A stretch of 64,000 bases of DNA from an uncultured Lachnospiraceae bacterium (GCA_902476265.1 CABSCP010000005.1:1-64000), one strand, 5' to 3'. Shown: positions 15,524 through 24,981, numbered from the stretch's first letter. Made by a program: numbers and translations. The notes: a model not told the origin generated them from the letters alone.

Positions 15524-16831
15524 ATGAAAAAGAAACTACTGAGCATTTTTCTGACACTGTCTATGACAGCCGTTCTTCTTACAGGCTGTGGGAACGGGCA
15601 GACGGCCGCAAATCCCCAGGAAGCAAAGGAGGCAAAATCCGATGCAGAGCAGGCGCCTGCGCCTGCGGAAACAAAAAAGCAGGGCGGATATGACCTGACG
15701 CTGTATACCATCAATTCCACCGATGAGGATTTCCCGGACTGGCTTGCCAATGTGGAAGCGGCCACCGGCCTGAAAATCAATGTCATCGCCGCGCCTACGG
15801 ACTCCGATACCAGACAGCAGAAGATCACCACGATCCTGTCTACAGGGGATGCCAGCGTTGATATTCTGGAAATTAATGATGAGATGAGCGCATCCTTTAA
15901 AAATGCAGGCTGGCTGGAAGGGTTAAACGATACGGTCATGACGGAAGACATCAGAGGAGAGTTCCCCCAGGGTTACATGGCGGATATGATCACCGATAAA
16001 AACGGACAGATCATCGGGGTTCCCGGTTATTCCGGATACCTGGCCTTTTGGGTGAATCAGCAGATTATGGATGAGGTTGGGATTTCTTCCATCGATACGA
16101 AGGAAGATTTCGTAAAATATATGGAGGCGGCTTCCGGAAACGGAAGATACGGATACGGAGGCTCCTGGGAGAAAACCTATTCCCATAATGAAATCGCCCA
16201 GTTTGTGAACATGTTCGGCGGGGACTACCTGGACTGGACAAATCCGGCCAACCGGGAGGCTGTGGAATTTTTACATGACATGGTGCAAAAGGGCCAGACA
16301 CCGATCGACCAGATCGCGGATAAATATGAACAGATGAATCCCAAATTTATTGACGGGAAATACGGCTGTATCTTTATGTGGGGACTTGGACCCGACTATG
16401 ATAAGGCGGGAATGCTGGGCGCTGACAAAATACATATGGCGATGGTGCCGAAATTCTCCGATAACAGGTACATCTTTACCGATTCCTGGAGTTATGTTTT
16501 AAACACGGCTTCCAAAAATAAAGAAGCTGCCATCACATTTTTGAAATATATGGCAAGCGAAGAGGGGATGAAGGCTTCCTATGAGGCTTTTGACCGATAT
16601 CCCGCCAGGAAAGATGTGGCGGATAAGGTGGTTCCCGACTCGGATCCCGCAAAGGAAATGTACTCCCGTTATGCCAATGAATGTGTGGTGAAGGGCCGTC
16701 CGATGCTTCCCCAGACCATGGAATTTATCTCCGCTATGGGAACCATCTTCCAATCCTATATGAAGGATGAAATCACCATTGATGAATTCTGCACAAAGGC
16801 GCAGGAATATGCGCAGACCTATAACAAGTAA
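15524..16831 (+). CDS. Sugar ABC transporter solute-binding lipoprotein 1
   Basis: A 435-residue family 1 extracellular binding protein. It has a lysine start, a hydrophobic signal and a lipobox ending in LLTGC, so it should be lipid-anchored outside the membrane. A Glu/Ala-rich linker follows the cysteine. ATG 15524 follows AAGGAGG. It is first in the operon with two permeases, two GH172 enzymes and a second, clearly paralogous binding protein (both contain GGSWEKTY, HNEI and KFIDGKYG). No transport ATPase is encoded here, so a shared MsmK-like ATPase is expected elsewhere. Confidence 0.9.
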   Translation: MKKKLLSIFLTLSMTAVLLTGCGNGQTAANPQEAKEAKSDAEQAPAPAETKKQGGYDLTLYTINSTDEDFPDWLANVEAATGLKINVIAAPTDSDTRQQKITTILSTGDASVDILEINDEMSASFKNAGWLEGLNDTVMTEDIRGEFPQGYMADMITDKNGQIIGVPGYSGYLAFWVNQQIMDEVGISSIDTKEDFVKYMEAASGNGRYGYGGSWEKTYSHNEIAQFVNMFGGDYLDWTNPANREAVEFLHDMVQKGQTPIDQIADKYEQMNPKFIDGKYGCIFMWGLGPDYDKAGMLGADKIHMAMVPKFSDNRYIFTDSWSYVLNTASKNKEAAITFLKYMASEEGMKASYEAFDRYPARKDVADKVVPDSDPAKEMYSRYANECVVKGRPMLPQTMEFISAMGTIFQSYMKDEITIDEFCTKAQEYAQTYNK

Positions 16832-16857
16832 TCATAAGCAAAGCGCAAATTACGGAA

Positions 16858-16885
16858 CCGGAGGGCGGAAAAAACCGCCTTCCGG
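16858..16885 (+). promoter_or_regulatory. Intercistronic hairpin after the binding-protein gene
   Basis: An 11-base stem (CCGGAGGGCGG/CCGCCTTCCGG, one G-T pair) with an all-A loop, lacking a T run. Hairpins here commonly protect the binding-protein mRNA 3' end and give more binding protein than permease. This role is inferred. Confidence 0.6.
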
Positions 16886-16913
16886 CATCTGTTCAGGAAA
16901 GGGGGATGGGCGT

Positions 16914-17789
16914 ATGATTACAAAAAAATCCCTGCAGTGGATCGCATGGGTACTGGTGATACCGGTTCTTCTTCTGCGGGGCTTCACCACAATTTATCCC
17001 ATCTTAAAGACAATGATCAACAGTTTTTTTGACATCCGCATTTTGAGCGGTGTGAACGAGTTTACAGGCTTTTCGAATTATCTGAATGTTTTCCATGATC
17101 AGAAGGTCATTACAACATTACAGTTCACAGCCATGTTTGTAGTGGTATCCATGATTTTTCATGTGGTTTTCGGGGTCGCGCTGGCGCTGATTTTAAATAT
17201 GAAGTTTAAGGGAAAGCGGTTTCTGCGCACCATTGTATTGATTCCCTGGGCAATGCCGGCGGTTGTGATCGGGATGGCTGCAAAATGGGCCTTCAATAAT
17301 GACTACGGACTGATCAATGATTTCATCCGCCGTTTTCAGCCTGATTTTCAGTTAAACTGGCTGATTCATACCGGAACCGCAAGAGCCGCTGTAATCGCCA
17401 TGGATCTTTGGAAGGACCTGCCCTTTTTTGCAATTCTGGTACTCTCGGGCCTGCAGTTTATTTCCGGTGAAATTTATGAAGCGGCCAGGGTGGACGGGGC
17501 GGACGGCATCCGTTCCTTTCTGCACATTACGCTGCCTTTGATCATGAGGAATGTTTTAACGCTGTGTATTCCTTTTACGCTATGGCGGCTGACCGGATTC
17601 GATCTGGTTTATTCCATGACCTCAGGGGGGCCGGGAGAGGACACCTCTTTGATCGCCTACCGGATCACCATGGAGGCGTTTACAAATTTGAACGTCGGAT
17701 ATGCGGCAGCGCTTGCGGTCCTGCTGTTTTTGGTCATGGCCCTGTTTTCCTGGTTTAACTTAAAAGTAGTGAGCCGGTATGAAGAGTAG
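16914..17789 (+). CDS. Sugar ABC transporter permease (MalF/LacF type)
   Basis: A 291-residue inner-membrane permease with six predicted helices. The cytoplasmic ATPase-contact loop carries the EAA motif (EAARVDGADG...LPLI) at about 188-207. ATG 16914 is used, with a G-rich ribosome site upstream. It forms the transport channel with the next gene product and is fed by the binding proteins at 15524 and 20845. Confidence 0.88.
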   Translation: MITKKSLQWIAWVLVIPVLLLRGFTTIYPILKTMINSFFDIRILSGVNEFTGFSNYLNVFHDQKVITTLQFTAMFVVVSMIFHVVFGVALALILNMKFKGKRFLRTIVLIPWAMPAVVIGMAAKWAFNNDYGLINDFIRRFQPDFQLNWLIHTGTARAAVIAMDLWKDLPFFAILVLSGLQFISGEIYEAARVDGADGIRSFLHITLPLIMRNVLTLCIPFTLWRLTGFDLVYSMTSGGPGEDTSLIAYRITMEAFTNLNVGYAAALAVLLFLVMALFSWFNLKVVSRYEE

Positions 17790-17801
17790 GAGGGAAATGC
17801 G

Positions 17802-18662
17802 ATGAAAGAAAAATCAGACCGGAAATACAAATTCTACCGGAAAATGATCACTGCAGGAAGATGGTTTTTGTGCGCCGTCGTTTCCTTTTTTATTCTTTTC
17901 CCCGTTTACTGGATTTTCATTTCCTCCATCACCCCTCCGGCGGAACTGTTCAAAATGCCCATCGATTATCTGCCGGACCACCCCACGCTGGACAGTTACC
18001 GGTTTTTATTGGATAACGTGGGGCTGCTGTCTAAAATCGGAAGTACCGTGGTGATCATCGGCGCAACGCTGCTCATCGGGACTGTCATCTGCGTGATGGG
18101 CGCCTATGGTTTTGCCCGGTTTCGCTCCAAAGGGATCAGCATCGGCTTTGCCTTCATCATCGCCACCATGCTGGTTCCGGAGGTGGTGACGGCCAGGCCG
18201 CTTTATGAGTTCATGCAGAAGGTAAAACTGTTTGATACCTATCCCGGACTGATCATCCTTTATATCAGTTCCATCATTCCCTTTACCGTGCTGATTCTGA
18301 GAAATTTTGTGGGAGAAATTCCGATTTCCCTGGAAGAGGCCGCCTCCATTGACGGCGCCAGCTTCTATCAGCGCCTGTTTTTAATCGTACTGCCGCTGAT
18401 GAAACCGGCCATCGCCACGGTCTGTATCATTAACTTTATCACCTGTCTCAACAACTTTTTTACGCCGCTGTATTATTCAAACGGAATTCAGGTGTTGAGC
18501 GTGGCCATCGTGCAGCTTCCCCTCCGCGATAATATGTACGGGGTGCCCTGGGATCTGGTCAGCGCAATGGGATGGATTATTCTGTTACCCATCATCATTT
18601 TTGTGGCGGTATTTGAAAAACAGATCATGGAGGGCATTATGGCAGGAGGTGTAAAATCATAA
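17802..18662 (+). CDS. Sugar ABC transporter permease (MalG type)
   Basis: A 286-residue permease, six predicted helices. The first helix is FLCAVVSFFILFPVYWIFI and the EAA motif is EEAASIDGAS...LPLMKP. AGGAGGG precedes the ATG. It is the partner of the MalF-type permease 12 bases upstream. Its TAA stop shares a base with the ATG of the first GH172 gene, indicating one transcript and coupled translation. Confidence 0.9.
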   Translation: MKEKSDRKYKFYRKMITAGRWFLCAVVSFFILFPVYWIFISSITPPAELFKMPIDYLPDHPTLDSYRFLLDNVGLLSKIGSTVVIIGATLLIGTVICVMGAYGFARFRSKGISIGFAFIIATMLVPEVVTARPLYEFMQKVKLFDTYPGLIILYISSIIPFTVLILRNFVGEIPISLEEAASIDGASFYQRLFLIVLPLMKPAIATVCIINFITCLNNFFTPLYYSNGIQVLSVAIVQLPLRDNMYGVPWDLVSAMGWIILLPIIIFVAVFEKQIMEGIMAGGVKS

Positions 18663-19732
18663 TGAAGGAACAGTGGGGTATGGCAGGTCTGCCTTATCTT
18701 CCGGTCAGAAAAACCTTTCAGATATCGGGAGAAAATCCGGACGGAAGAAAAGGAGGGGGCTGCCGGATCACAGAGGCGGAAAGTCTGGACAACGGGTTGG
18801 GGTTCAAGGTACATCCCTTCATCAGCCTTCTGCCGGGAGAGACAAAACAGCTTGCGGATATCCAAGGGCCGGGCTGTATCAAAGAGTTCTTTTTTACAAC
18901 GGATCACAAATGGCTGTCGGAACTGGTGCTTCGGATTTACTGGGACGGGGAAGAAACGCCTTCCGTAGAGGCGCCGATCGGAATGTTTTTTGCCAACGGC
19001 TTTGACGAAAACTGCGCCCTGGTAAACTCCCTGCCGGTGGCGGTGCTGCCGCGCTGCGCCATGAACTGCTATTGGGAAATGCCCTTTGCCCGCAGGGCCA
19101 AAATCACGCTGACCCAGGAAGGGCAGGATCCCGTCGGCTGCATCGCCTATCGGATTCTTTATCAGGAACAGGTCTTAACAGAAAAGCCCCTTTATTTCCA
19201 CGCCCAGTACAGACGGGCCATGACCACCAGACAAAACCCTGTCTATACGATTCTGGACAGAGTCCATGGCAGCGGAAAATATGTGGGAACTTATCTGGCA
19301 TGGAATGCCCTAAGCTCCGGCTGGTGGGGAGAAGGAGAGGTGAAGTTTTATCTGGACGGCGACCGGTATCCCAGTCTCGCCGATAACGGATGCGAAGACT
19401 ATTTCGGAGGCTCCTTCGGCTTTTCAGAGATGAATACCACCGCCTGCGCGGATGACGAGACCGGTTTTTGCACGCCTTTTCTGGGCATGCCGCTGGCGAT
19501 GCGGGGAGACGGAAGAAGTATTCGGAAATTCAGCCTGTACAGGTGGCATATTTGCGACTATATTGGTTTTATGGAGGATATCAGGGTAACGGTGGATACG
19601 CTGGGATGGTGGAGAAAAAAAGGATTCCGTCCGCTGCCGGAGGAAATTGCTTCCACGGCTTACTGGTATCAGACAGAACCCCATGTTCCGTTTCCGCAAA
19701 TGCCTGCGCTGGAGGAACGGTGGGACAGATAA
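18662..19732 (+). CDS. GH172 (DUF2961) family glycosidase A
   Basis: A 356-residue cytoplasmic protein of the DUF2961 family, now GH172. Characterised members act on alpha-fructofuranosyl links (difructose dianhydride I/inulobiose) or D-arabinofuranosides; this is from memory of the family. Motifs visible are LRIYWDGEETPSVEAPIG, YVGTYLAWN, WWGEGEVKFYLDGD and CEDYFGG. The glutamates in the last two motifs are the likely catalytic pair. There is no signal peptide, so it should act on imported sugar. It is paralogous to the next gene but more divergent at its N-terminus. AGGAGG lies 11 bases before the ATG. Confidence 0.85.
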   Translation: MKEQWGMAGLPYLPVRKTFQISGENPDGRKGGGCRITEAESLDNGLGFKVHPFISLLPGETKQLADIQGPGCIKEFFFTTDHKWLSELVLRIYWDGEETPSVEAPIGMFFANGFDENCALVNSLPVAVLPRCAMNCYWEMPFARRAKITLTQEGQDPVGCIAYRILYQEQVLTEKPLYFHAQYRRAMTTRQNPVYTILDRVHGSGKYVGTYLAWNALSSGWWGEGEVKFYLDGDRYPSLADNGCEDYFGGSFGFSEMNTTACADDETGFCTPFLGMPLAMRGDGRSIRKFSLYRWHICDYIGFMEDIRVTVDTLGWWRKKGFRPLPEEIASTAYWYQTEPHVPFPQMPALEERWDR

Positions 19733-19750
19733 AAGGGAAAGGAGGCATTT

Positions 19751-20857
19751 ATGTATCAGGGATTTATGGGAGGGCTTTGGAGCCTTCCTCTTGCAAAGCA
19801 CGGAAAGAGCCGGGCGATCAATGCGGAAAACCCGCTGGGGGAAAAAGGGAAGGGAGGAACGGCCTCCAGTCATCTGGGGCCGTCCAGAAAAGGCGCTCCC
19901 TGCATAAACGCCCTCGCTCCCGGCAGTGTGACCATCTTGGCCCGGATCGAGGGGCCGGGGGTGATACAGCATATCTGGGTGACGGTGACGGACCGGACGG
20001 AAAAAGATTATTTTGTGCTCCGGGATCTGGTGCTCCGGATGTATTGGGACGATGAAGAAACGCCCTCTGTGGAAACGCCATTAGGGGATTTCTTTTGCTG
20101 CGGCTTTGGCAGGGCCTGTCTTGTGAATTCCCTGCCTGTGGCGGTAAACCCTACCCGGGGAATGAACTGTTATTTCCCCATGCCTTTTCATAAAAAAGCG
20201 GTCCTGACACTGGAAAACCAGCATCCATGGGAAGTCCCCGCTTTTTTTTATCAGGTGGATTACTGTCTGGTGGATGAACTGCCAACAGACGCAGCCTATT
20301 TTCATGCCCAATGGAGAAGAGAATGGCTGACGCAAAAGCAAAGGGATTATACCATTTTGGATCAGGTGAGCGGGAAGGGCCATTATGTGGGCACCTATCT
20401 GGCCCTGACTGCGCTGGAACGCTATTGGTGGGGAGAAGGCGAGATGAAATTTTACCTGGATAATGACCGGGAATATCCCACCATCTGTGGTACGGGAACC
20501 GAGGATTATTTTGGCGGCGCCTGGAGTTTTGCCTCCCAGCAGGACGGGAAAACGGTGGAAAATACCTATTGTACGCCTTTTATGGGATATCCGTATTATT
20601 CCCGGCAGGATGAGCAGGTACACAATTTTTATCACAATGACGACACCCTTCCCCAGAGGGGCTTTTACCGGTGGCACATTATGGATCCGATCTTGTTCGA
20701 GGAAAATCTCAGAGTCACAATCCAGCAGATCGGCACCTGTCACAAAGGGAATTTTGAAAGGCAGGATGATGTTGCTTCTGTGGCCTACTGGTATCAGCAG
20801 GAACCCCATGCCGCTTTTCCCACGCTGCCAAAAAGAGAGGAACGATGGCCCAGGTGA
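19751..20857 (+). CDS. GH172 (DUF2961) family glycosidase B
   Basis: A 368-residue paralogue of the preceding protein and a more typical DUF2961 member. Visible features are the start SRAINAENPLGEKGKGG, IEGPGVIQHIW, LRMYWDDEETPSVETPLGDF, YVGTYLALT, WWGEGEMKFYLDND and TEDYFGG. No signal peptide is present. AAGGAGG precedes ATG 19751. Its end overlaps the start of the second binding-protein gene by 13 bases. The likely role is hydrolysis or rearrangement of a furanosyl disaccharide or cyclic difructose after import; the exact substrate is unknown. Confidence 0.88.
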   Translation: MYQGFMGGLWSLPLAKHGKSRAINAENPLGEKGKGGTASSHLGPSRKGAPCINALAPGSVTILARIEGPGVIQHIWVTVTDRTEKDYFVLRDLVLRMYWDDEETPSVETPLGDFFCCGFGRACLVNSLPVAVNPTRGMNCYFPMPFHKKAVLTLENQHPWEVPAFFYQVDYCLVDELPTDAAYFHAQWRREWLTQKQRDYTILDQVSGKGHYVGTYLALTALERYWWGEGEMKFYLDNDREYPTICGTGTEDYFGGAWSFASQQDGKTVENTYCTPFMGYPYYSRQDEQVHNFYHNDDTLPQRGFYRWHIMDPILFEENLRVTIQQIGTCHKGNFERQDDVASVAYWYQQEPHAAFPTLPKREERWPR

Positions 20858-22119
20858 GAAATCAAACAGGGAAGTTTCGAAAACGAACGGCGCCTCTGGT
20901 GGTTCTTTGGATATGCAGTATTTTTCTTCTGTCATGTGCGGAAAAAAGCCGTGAGCTTTACAGGGAAGAAACACACAAAAAGGAACATATAACCATGATG
21001 CACACGGATGCAGGGAAAAAGGAATTCGATGATTTTATCCGGAAAGCGGAGGAAATCCTGGATATGGAAATCACCGTTTTGCCTTATCCGATCAACGCGG
21101 ATTCCAGACAGGCAAAGGTTTCTTCCCTGCTGGCGGCCGGAGATAAGTCCGTTGATATTTTCAGCATAAATGATGAAATGATCAGCGAATTTAAATATGC
21201 GGGATATCTGGAACCCTTGCAGAAGGATGTGATGGATCCACAGACTGCGGCGGTTTTCCCCCAGGAATACCTCAAACAGATCCTTATGGAAGGAGACCAG
21301 ATTTATTCCGCCCCATACATGATGGATGTTCTGGTTTTATGGGTCAATGAAAGGTGGCTGAAGGAAGCCGGCCTTCAAAGCGTGGATGAGGCGGATGATT
21401 TCAAAAAATTTCTCTCCTTTGACTGGGGCAGGGGCCGCTATGCCTATGGCGGCTCCTGGGAAAAAACCTATGCCCATAATGAAATCGGGGAGTTCATCAA
21501 CCTTTTCGGCGGCGATTTTTATGACTGGCAGGATCCGAAAACCCAAAATGCGGTGCGGTTTTTAAAGGAAATGGTGGAGAAAGGATATACCTCTGAAGAA
21601 ATTCTGGTGGATCAATATGAGCAGATGAATCAGAAGTTTATCGACGGAAAATACGGAATGGTATTTATGTACAGCGCTACGATGAATACGTATGTGGATG
21701 CAGACGCCTATGGACAGGACCGGATCCATCTGACCGGGCTGCCGGATCTGGGAAGCAATACCACCTTCATCGCCACCTGGCAATATGCCATAAACAGGGC
21801 ATCCGAAAATAAAGAAGCGGCGAAACGTTTTATCCGTTATGCCGTGAGCCGGGAAGGCAGCCGGTTATATGCGGAAAAAATGAACAGGCTGCCTGCCAGA
21901 GAAGACCTGATATGGGAAGAGAAGTTACAGGTCACGGGCTTTGATGAAATGCGGGAATATCTGAAAAAAGTAAAATTGCTGCCCCGGCCCATGCGCAAAA
22001 ACGCAATGGCGTTCATCGCAGGACAGGGGGAACTGTTTCAGAAGTATGTGACGGGAGAACTGGAGGAAGAAGAATATTTCCGTCAAATGCAGCGGTTGGT
22101 CAAAACGGGCATGTCCTGA
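20845..22119 (+). CDS. Sugar ABC transporter solute-binding lipoprotein 2
   Basis: A 424-residue second binding protein, related to the one at 15524 along most of its length (GGSWEKTYAHNEIGEFINLFGG, YEQMNQKFIDGKYG-type segments). The signal ends in a lipobox LLSC, preceded by a rather long basic N-terminus (MAQVRNQTGKFRKR). The start overlaps the GH172 B gene by 13 bases, with GAGAGGAA as ribosome site. With only one permease pair in the operon, both lipoproteins probably deliver to the same channel with different ligand preference. Its stop codon lies in the terminator loop. Confidence 0.88.
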   Translation: MAQVRNQTGKFRKRTAPLVVLWICSIFLLSCAEKSRELYREETHKKEHITMMHTDAGKKEFDDFIRKAEEILDMEITVLPYPINADSRQAKVSSLLAAGDKSVDIFSINDEMISEFKYAGYLEPLQKDVMDPQTAAVFPQEYLKQILMEGDQIYSAPYMMDVLVLWVNERWLKEAGLQSVDEADDFKKFLSFDWGRGRYAYGGSWEKTYAHNEIGEFINLFGGDFYDWQDPKTQNAVRFLKEMVEKGYTSEEILVDQYEQMNQKFIDGKYGMVFMYSATMNTYVDADAYGQDRIHLTGLPDLGSNTTFIATWQYAINRASENKEAAKRFIRYAVSREGSRLYAEKMNRLPAREDLIWEEKLQVTGFDEMREYLKKVKLLPRPMRKNAMAFIAGQGELFQKYVTGELEEEEYFRQMQRLVKTGMS

Positions 22120-22136
22120 AAACATGCCCGTTTTGA
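22100..22136. terminator. Terminator of the GH172 sugar operon
   Basis: A perfect 15-base stem (22100-22114 and 22122-22136) around a 7-base loop that contains the TGA stop of the last gene. The stem ends in a TTTT run. The symmetrical A/T ends also allow function on the opposite strand. Confidence 0.85.
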
Positions 22137-22242
22137 CTGTGAGATAGCGCTTTGTAACTATGCGCAAAAGTCAAGTTTAACGAATAGTTACCGCCCATCC
22201 CGTGAATTCCCGGTAATTTTATAGATCAAATTATGTATTTTC

Positions 22243-22692
22243 TTACGATAATTCCTCGGAATCCAGCACCACAGTGAAAGGCCCGTCATTGACGAGGGAT
22301 ACTTTCATGTCAGCGCCAAATACTCCGGTGGATACCCGGCCGATCTCTTTTTCACAGGCTTTTACAATATAAGAATAGATATCCTGCGCATGCTGCGGAG
22401 AACCCGCTTTCACAAATGACGGTCTGTTTCCTTTTCTGCAGTCGGCATACAGGGTGAACTGGGATACCAAAAGCAGCTGGCCGTCCACATCTTTTAACGC
22501 AAGATTTGTTTTTCCCTGCGAATCTTCAAAAATCCGGAGGCCGATCAGTTTCCGGATCATTTTATCGGCTGTGTCTGTGGTGTCCGCGTCACAGACACCG
22601 ATCAGAACCAGAAAACCTTTTTCAATTTCAGAATAAACCTGATGGTCAATGGTGACGCTGGCCTGCGTCACCCGCTGAATCACAAATTTCAT
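22243..22692 (-). CDS. dtd: D-aminoacyl-tRNA deacylase
   Basis: A 149-residue proofreading enzyme that frees tRNA from D-amino acids and glycine. It begins with the typical MKFVIQRV, has the catalytic-site motif SQFTLYA (about 77-83), and the second cross-subunit motif appears as NDGPFT, a change from the common NxGPVT. Length matches the family. It is followed on the plus side by the sugar operon terminator and preceded by the AI-2E-family gene 21 bases away, so the two are probably co-transcribed. Confidence 0.92.
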   Translation of the reverse strand: MKFVIQRVTQASVTIDHQVYSEIEKGFLVLIGVCDADTTDTADKMIRKLIGLRIFEDSQGKTNLALKDVDGQLLLVSQFTLYADCRKGNRPSFVKAGSPQHAQDIYSYIVKACEKEIGRVSTGVFGADMKVSLVNDGPFTVVLDSEELS

Positions 22693-22713
22693 AATTTACA
22701 GTTACTCTCCTGA

Positions 22714-24078
22714 TTAAATATTTTTCGTTTCATCCTGGGAATTATCCCTCTCGTTTTCTTTAAACTTCCAACTCCATTTTTTCTTTGGAGCGTCTTTTTT
22801 CAGCGCTGCTCCGTCATTATTTTTGGGGCGGAATTCTCCGGTTTTTAAATCCACCTTTTCCAGTTCACGGTACTCTTCCGTCTCGGTAGGCATTCCCTTC
22901 TTTATCAGGTTCCGGTTAATTTTCCGTTTGAGCAGCGCATACAGGACCGCAAAAATCGGCACGCCCAGAATCATGCCCGGTACGCCCATGAGACCACTGA
23001 AAATGGTGATGGAAAAAATCACCCAGAAGCCGCTCAGACCTGTGGAATTGCCCAGGATTTTAGGCCCCAGGAAATTGCCGTCAAACTGTTGCAGGATCCA
23101 GATAAAAATAATGAAATACAGGCATTGCAGCGGATTGACCATCAATATTAACAGGCCACAGGGAATCGCACCGATGAAAGGGCCAAAAAAGGGAATGACA
23201 TTCGTCACGCCGATGATAACGCTGATGAGCATCGGATAAGGCAGTTTCATAAAGCTGACACAAATAAAACAAAGAATACCGATAATGACGGAATCCAATA
23301 TTTTCCCACTGATAAAGCCGCCGAAAGTCCGGTCGATCAGTCGCGCATCTTCAATAAAAAGATTGGCATTTCGGGTATCCATAAATGCGTAGGTCATTTT
23401 CTTGGCCTGGCCCAGGAGCCGTTCCTTGCTGGCCAGCAGATAGATGGAAATGATCAGGCCGATCACCAGGTTCCAAAGGGCTTTTGCCAGGCTGATCATG
23501 CTGAGCGAAACGGTTTTTAAAATGGTGTTCATCTGGGGAAGCATTGTTTTATTCAACCAGCTTTCCAGATCTTTGGAATAAGTGCTGATCAGTTCACCGG
23601 CGGTCTTTTCAATTTCCGGATTATCCGCCAGCAGCTTTGTCACCCAGTCCGTAAGGTTATTGACATATATGGGAAATTGCTGCGCAATGCTTTGGATGCT
23701 GGCAGCAATCTGGGGAATGACCACCTGGAAAAATCCCACAACGAGAAATATGACAAAGATAAGTGTGAAAAGAATGGCTATGCCCCGGCAATACTTCATC
23801 AACTTCTGCTCTTTCGCTTTCAGGGAAGGTTTTTTTTCCAGCAACCGGTGGATACAGGGAAACAGCAGCTTCTGCTCCAGAAAATTCACTACAGGGGACA
23901 ACAGATAAGCCACAATAAAGCCGTCTACGATCGGCATGGCGATGGAGAGCAAATGGGTCAGATTACTTTTTAAACTGTTATTATGGAAAATCAGATAATA
24001 AAAGCCAATGCCCCCTATGATAACCAAAAGGGCCGTTACGCCCCAATATAAATATTTTTTATCCCAACGGAATTTCAT
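22714..24078 (-). CDS. AI-2E family transporter (PerM/TqsA-like)
   Basis: A 454-residue multi-pass membrane protein with about eight predicted helices and a large extracytoplasmic loop. The family signature segment is near GVTNVIPFFGPFIGAIP (about 300). A charged cytoplasmic C-tail (about 410-454) is rich in Lys, Glu and Asp. Characterised members export AI-2 or act as sodium antiporters; the substrate here is unknown. AGGAGG lies 9 bases before ATG 24078. It diverges from ttcA. Confidence 0.85.
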   Translation of the reverse strand: MKFRWDKKYLYWGVTALLVIIGGIGFYYLIFHNNSLKSNLTHLLSIAMPIVDGFIVAYLLSPVVNFLEQKLLFPCIHRLLEKKPSLKAKEQKLMKYCRGIAILFTLIFVIFLVVGFFQVVIPQIAASIQSIAQQFPIYVNNLTDWVTKLLADNPEIEKTAGELISTYSKDLESWLNKTMLPQMNTILKTVSLSMISLAKALWNLVIGLIISIYLLASKERLLGQAKKMTYAFMDTRNANLFIEDARLIDRTFGGFISGKILDSVIIGILCFICVSFMKLPYPMLISVIIGVTNVIPFFGPFIGAIPCGLLILMVNPLQCLYFIIFIWILQQFDGNFLGPKILGNSTGLSGFWVIFSITIFSGLMGVPGMILGVPIFAVLYALLKRKINRNLIKKGMPTETEEYRELEKVDLKTGEFRPKNNDGAALKKDAPKKKWSWKFKENERDNSQDETKNI

Positions 24079-24149
24079 GCTGCAGTGCCTCCTGAATATA
24101 ATGCGTTCTTTCTTATTATAACATGTGTCCGGAAAGAATGATATTTTTA

Positions 24150-24178
24150 ATGAAAAATTTTTAGAAAAATAGTATACT
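24150..24178 (+). promoter_or_regulatory. Possible promoter of the ttcA-recombinase pair
   Basis: A weak -35 (ATGAAA, 24150-24155) lies 17 bases before TATACT (24173-24178). The start codon at 24256 is about 70 bases downstream. Confidence 0.45.
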
Positions 24179-24255
24179 TGTGATAGCGGTTCAAGCAGAA
24201 AGACAAACGGCTGCTTTCCGTATTAGGGCAAACCCTCTTTATGAAAGGAGTTTTT

Positions 24256-24981
24256 ATGAAATTACAGCAGGTATTAAGCTACGTCCGCCGGGCTGTGGAC
24301 GACTATCATATGATCGATGATAACGATAAAATTGCGGTGGGGATTTCCGGCGGTAAGGATTCCCTGACCATGCTCTATGCCTTACATGGGCTGCAACGCT
24401 TCTATCCTCATCCCTTTTCCATTCATGCAGTGACGGTGGATCTGGGTTTCGGAAATCTTGATCTGAGCAAAATAAAAGCGCTTTGTGAAGAACTGGAGGT
24501 GTCTTATACCATCGTGGACACCCAGATTGCGGATATCGTTTTTCATCAGCGCAAAGAGACCAATCCCTGCGCGCTCTGTGCGAAAATGCGGAAAGGGGCG
24601 CTCAACGATGCCATCAAAGCTGCCGGCTGCAACAAGGTAGCCTATGCCCACCATAAGGATGATGTGGTGGAGACCATGCTCATGTCTCTCATTTTTGAAG
24701 GCAGATTCCATACTTTTGCGCCGGTGACCTATTTGGACCGCATGGATCTGACGGTGATCCGGCCCATGCTTTACATGAACGAAGCCGATGTGATCGGTTT
24801 TATCCATAAAAATAATGTTCCGGTAGTCAAAAGCCCCTGCCCTGCCGACGGCTACACCAAACGGGAATATACAAAGCAGCTGCTCCGGCAGCTCAACCTC
24901 GAAAACCCCGGTGTGAAGGAACGGATGTTTACAGCGATCCGGACCGGAAATCTGAAGGGATGGGATGCGGGAGAATTATGA
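24256..24981 (+). CDS. ttcA: TtcA-family tRNA 2-thiolation ATPase (PP-loop)
   Basis: A 241-residue PP-loop ATPase of the TtcA/TtuA group that inserts sulfur into tRNA, typically making 2-thiocytidine at position 32. The PP-loop SGGKDSL lies at 31-37, a CALC cysteine pair at about 98-101 and a further cysteine in SPCPADG, the set that holds an iron-sulfur cluster. ATG 24256 is chosen because GAAAGGAG precedes it by 6 bases; the upstream ATG overlaps that site. The stop overlaps the recombinase start as ATGA, so the two are translated together. Confidence 0.82.
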   Translation: MKLQQVLSYVRRAVDDYHMIDDNDKIAVGISGGKDSLTMLYALHGLQRFYPHPFSIHAVTVDLGFGNLDLSKIKALCEELEVSYTIVDTQIADIVFHQRKETNPCALCAKMRKGALNDAIKAAGCNKVAYAHHKDDVVETMLMSLIFEGRFHTFAPVTYLDRMDLTVIRPMLYMNEADVIGFIHKNNVPVVKSPCPADGYTKREYTKQLLRQLNLENPGVKERMFTAIRTGNLKGWDAGEL

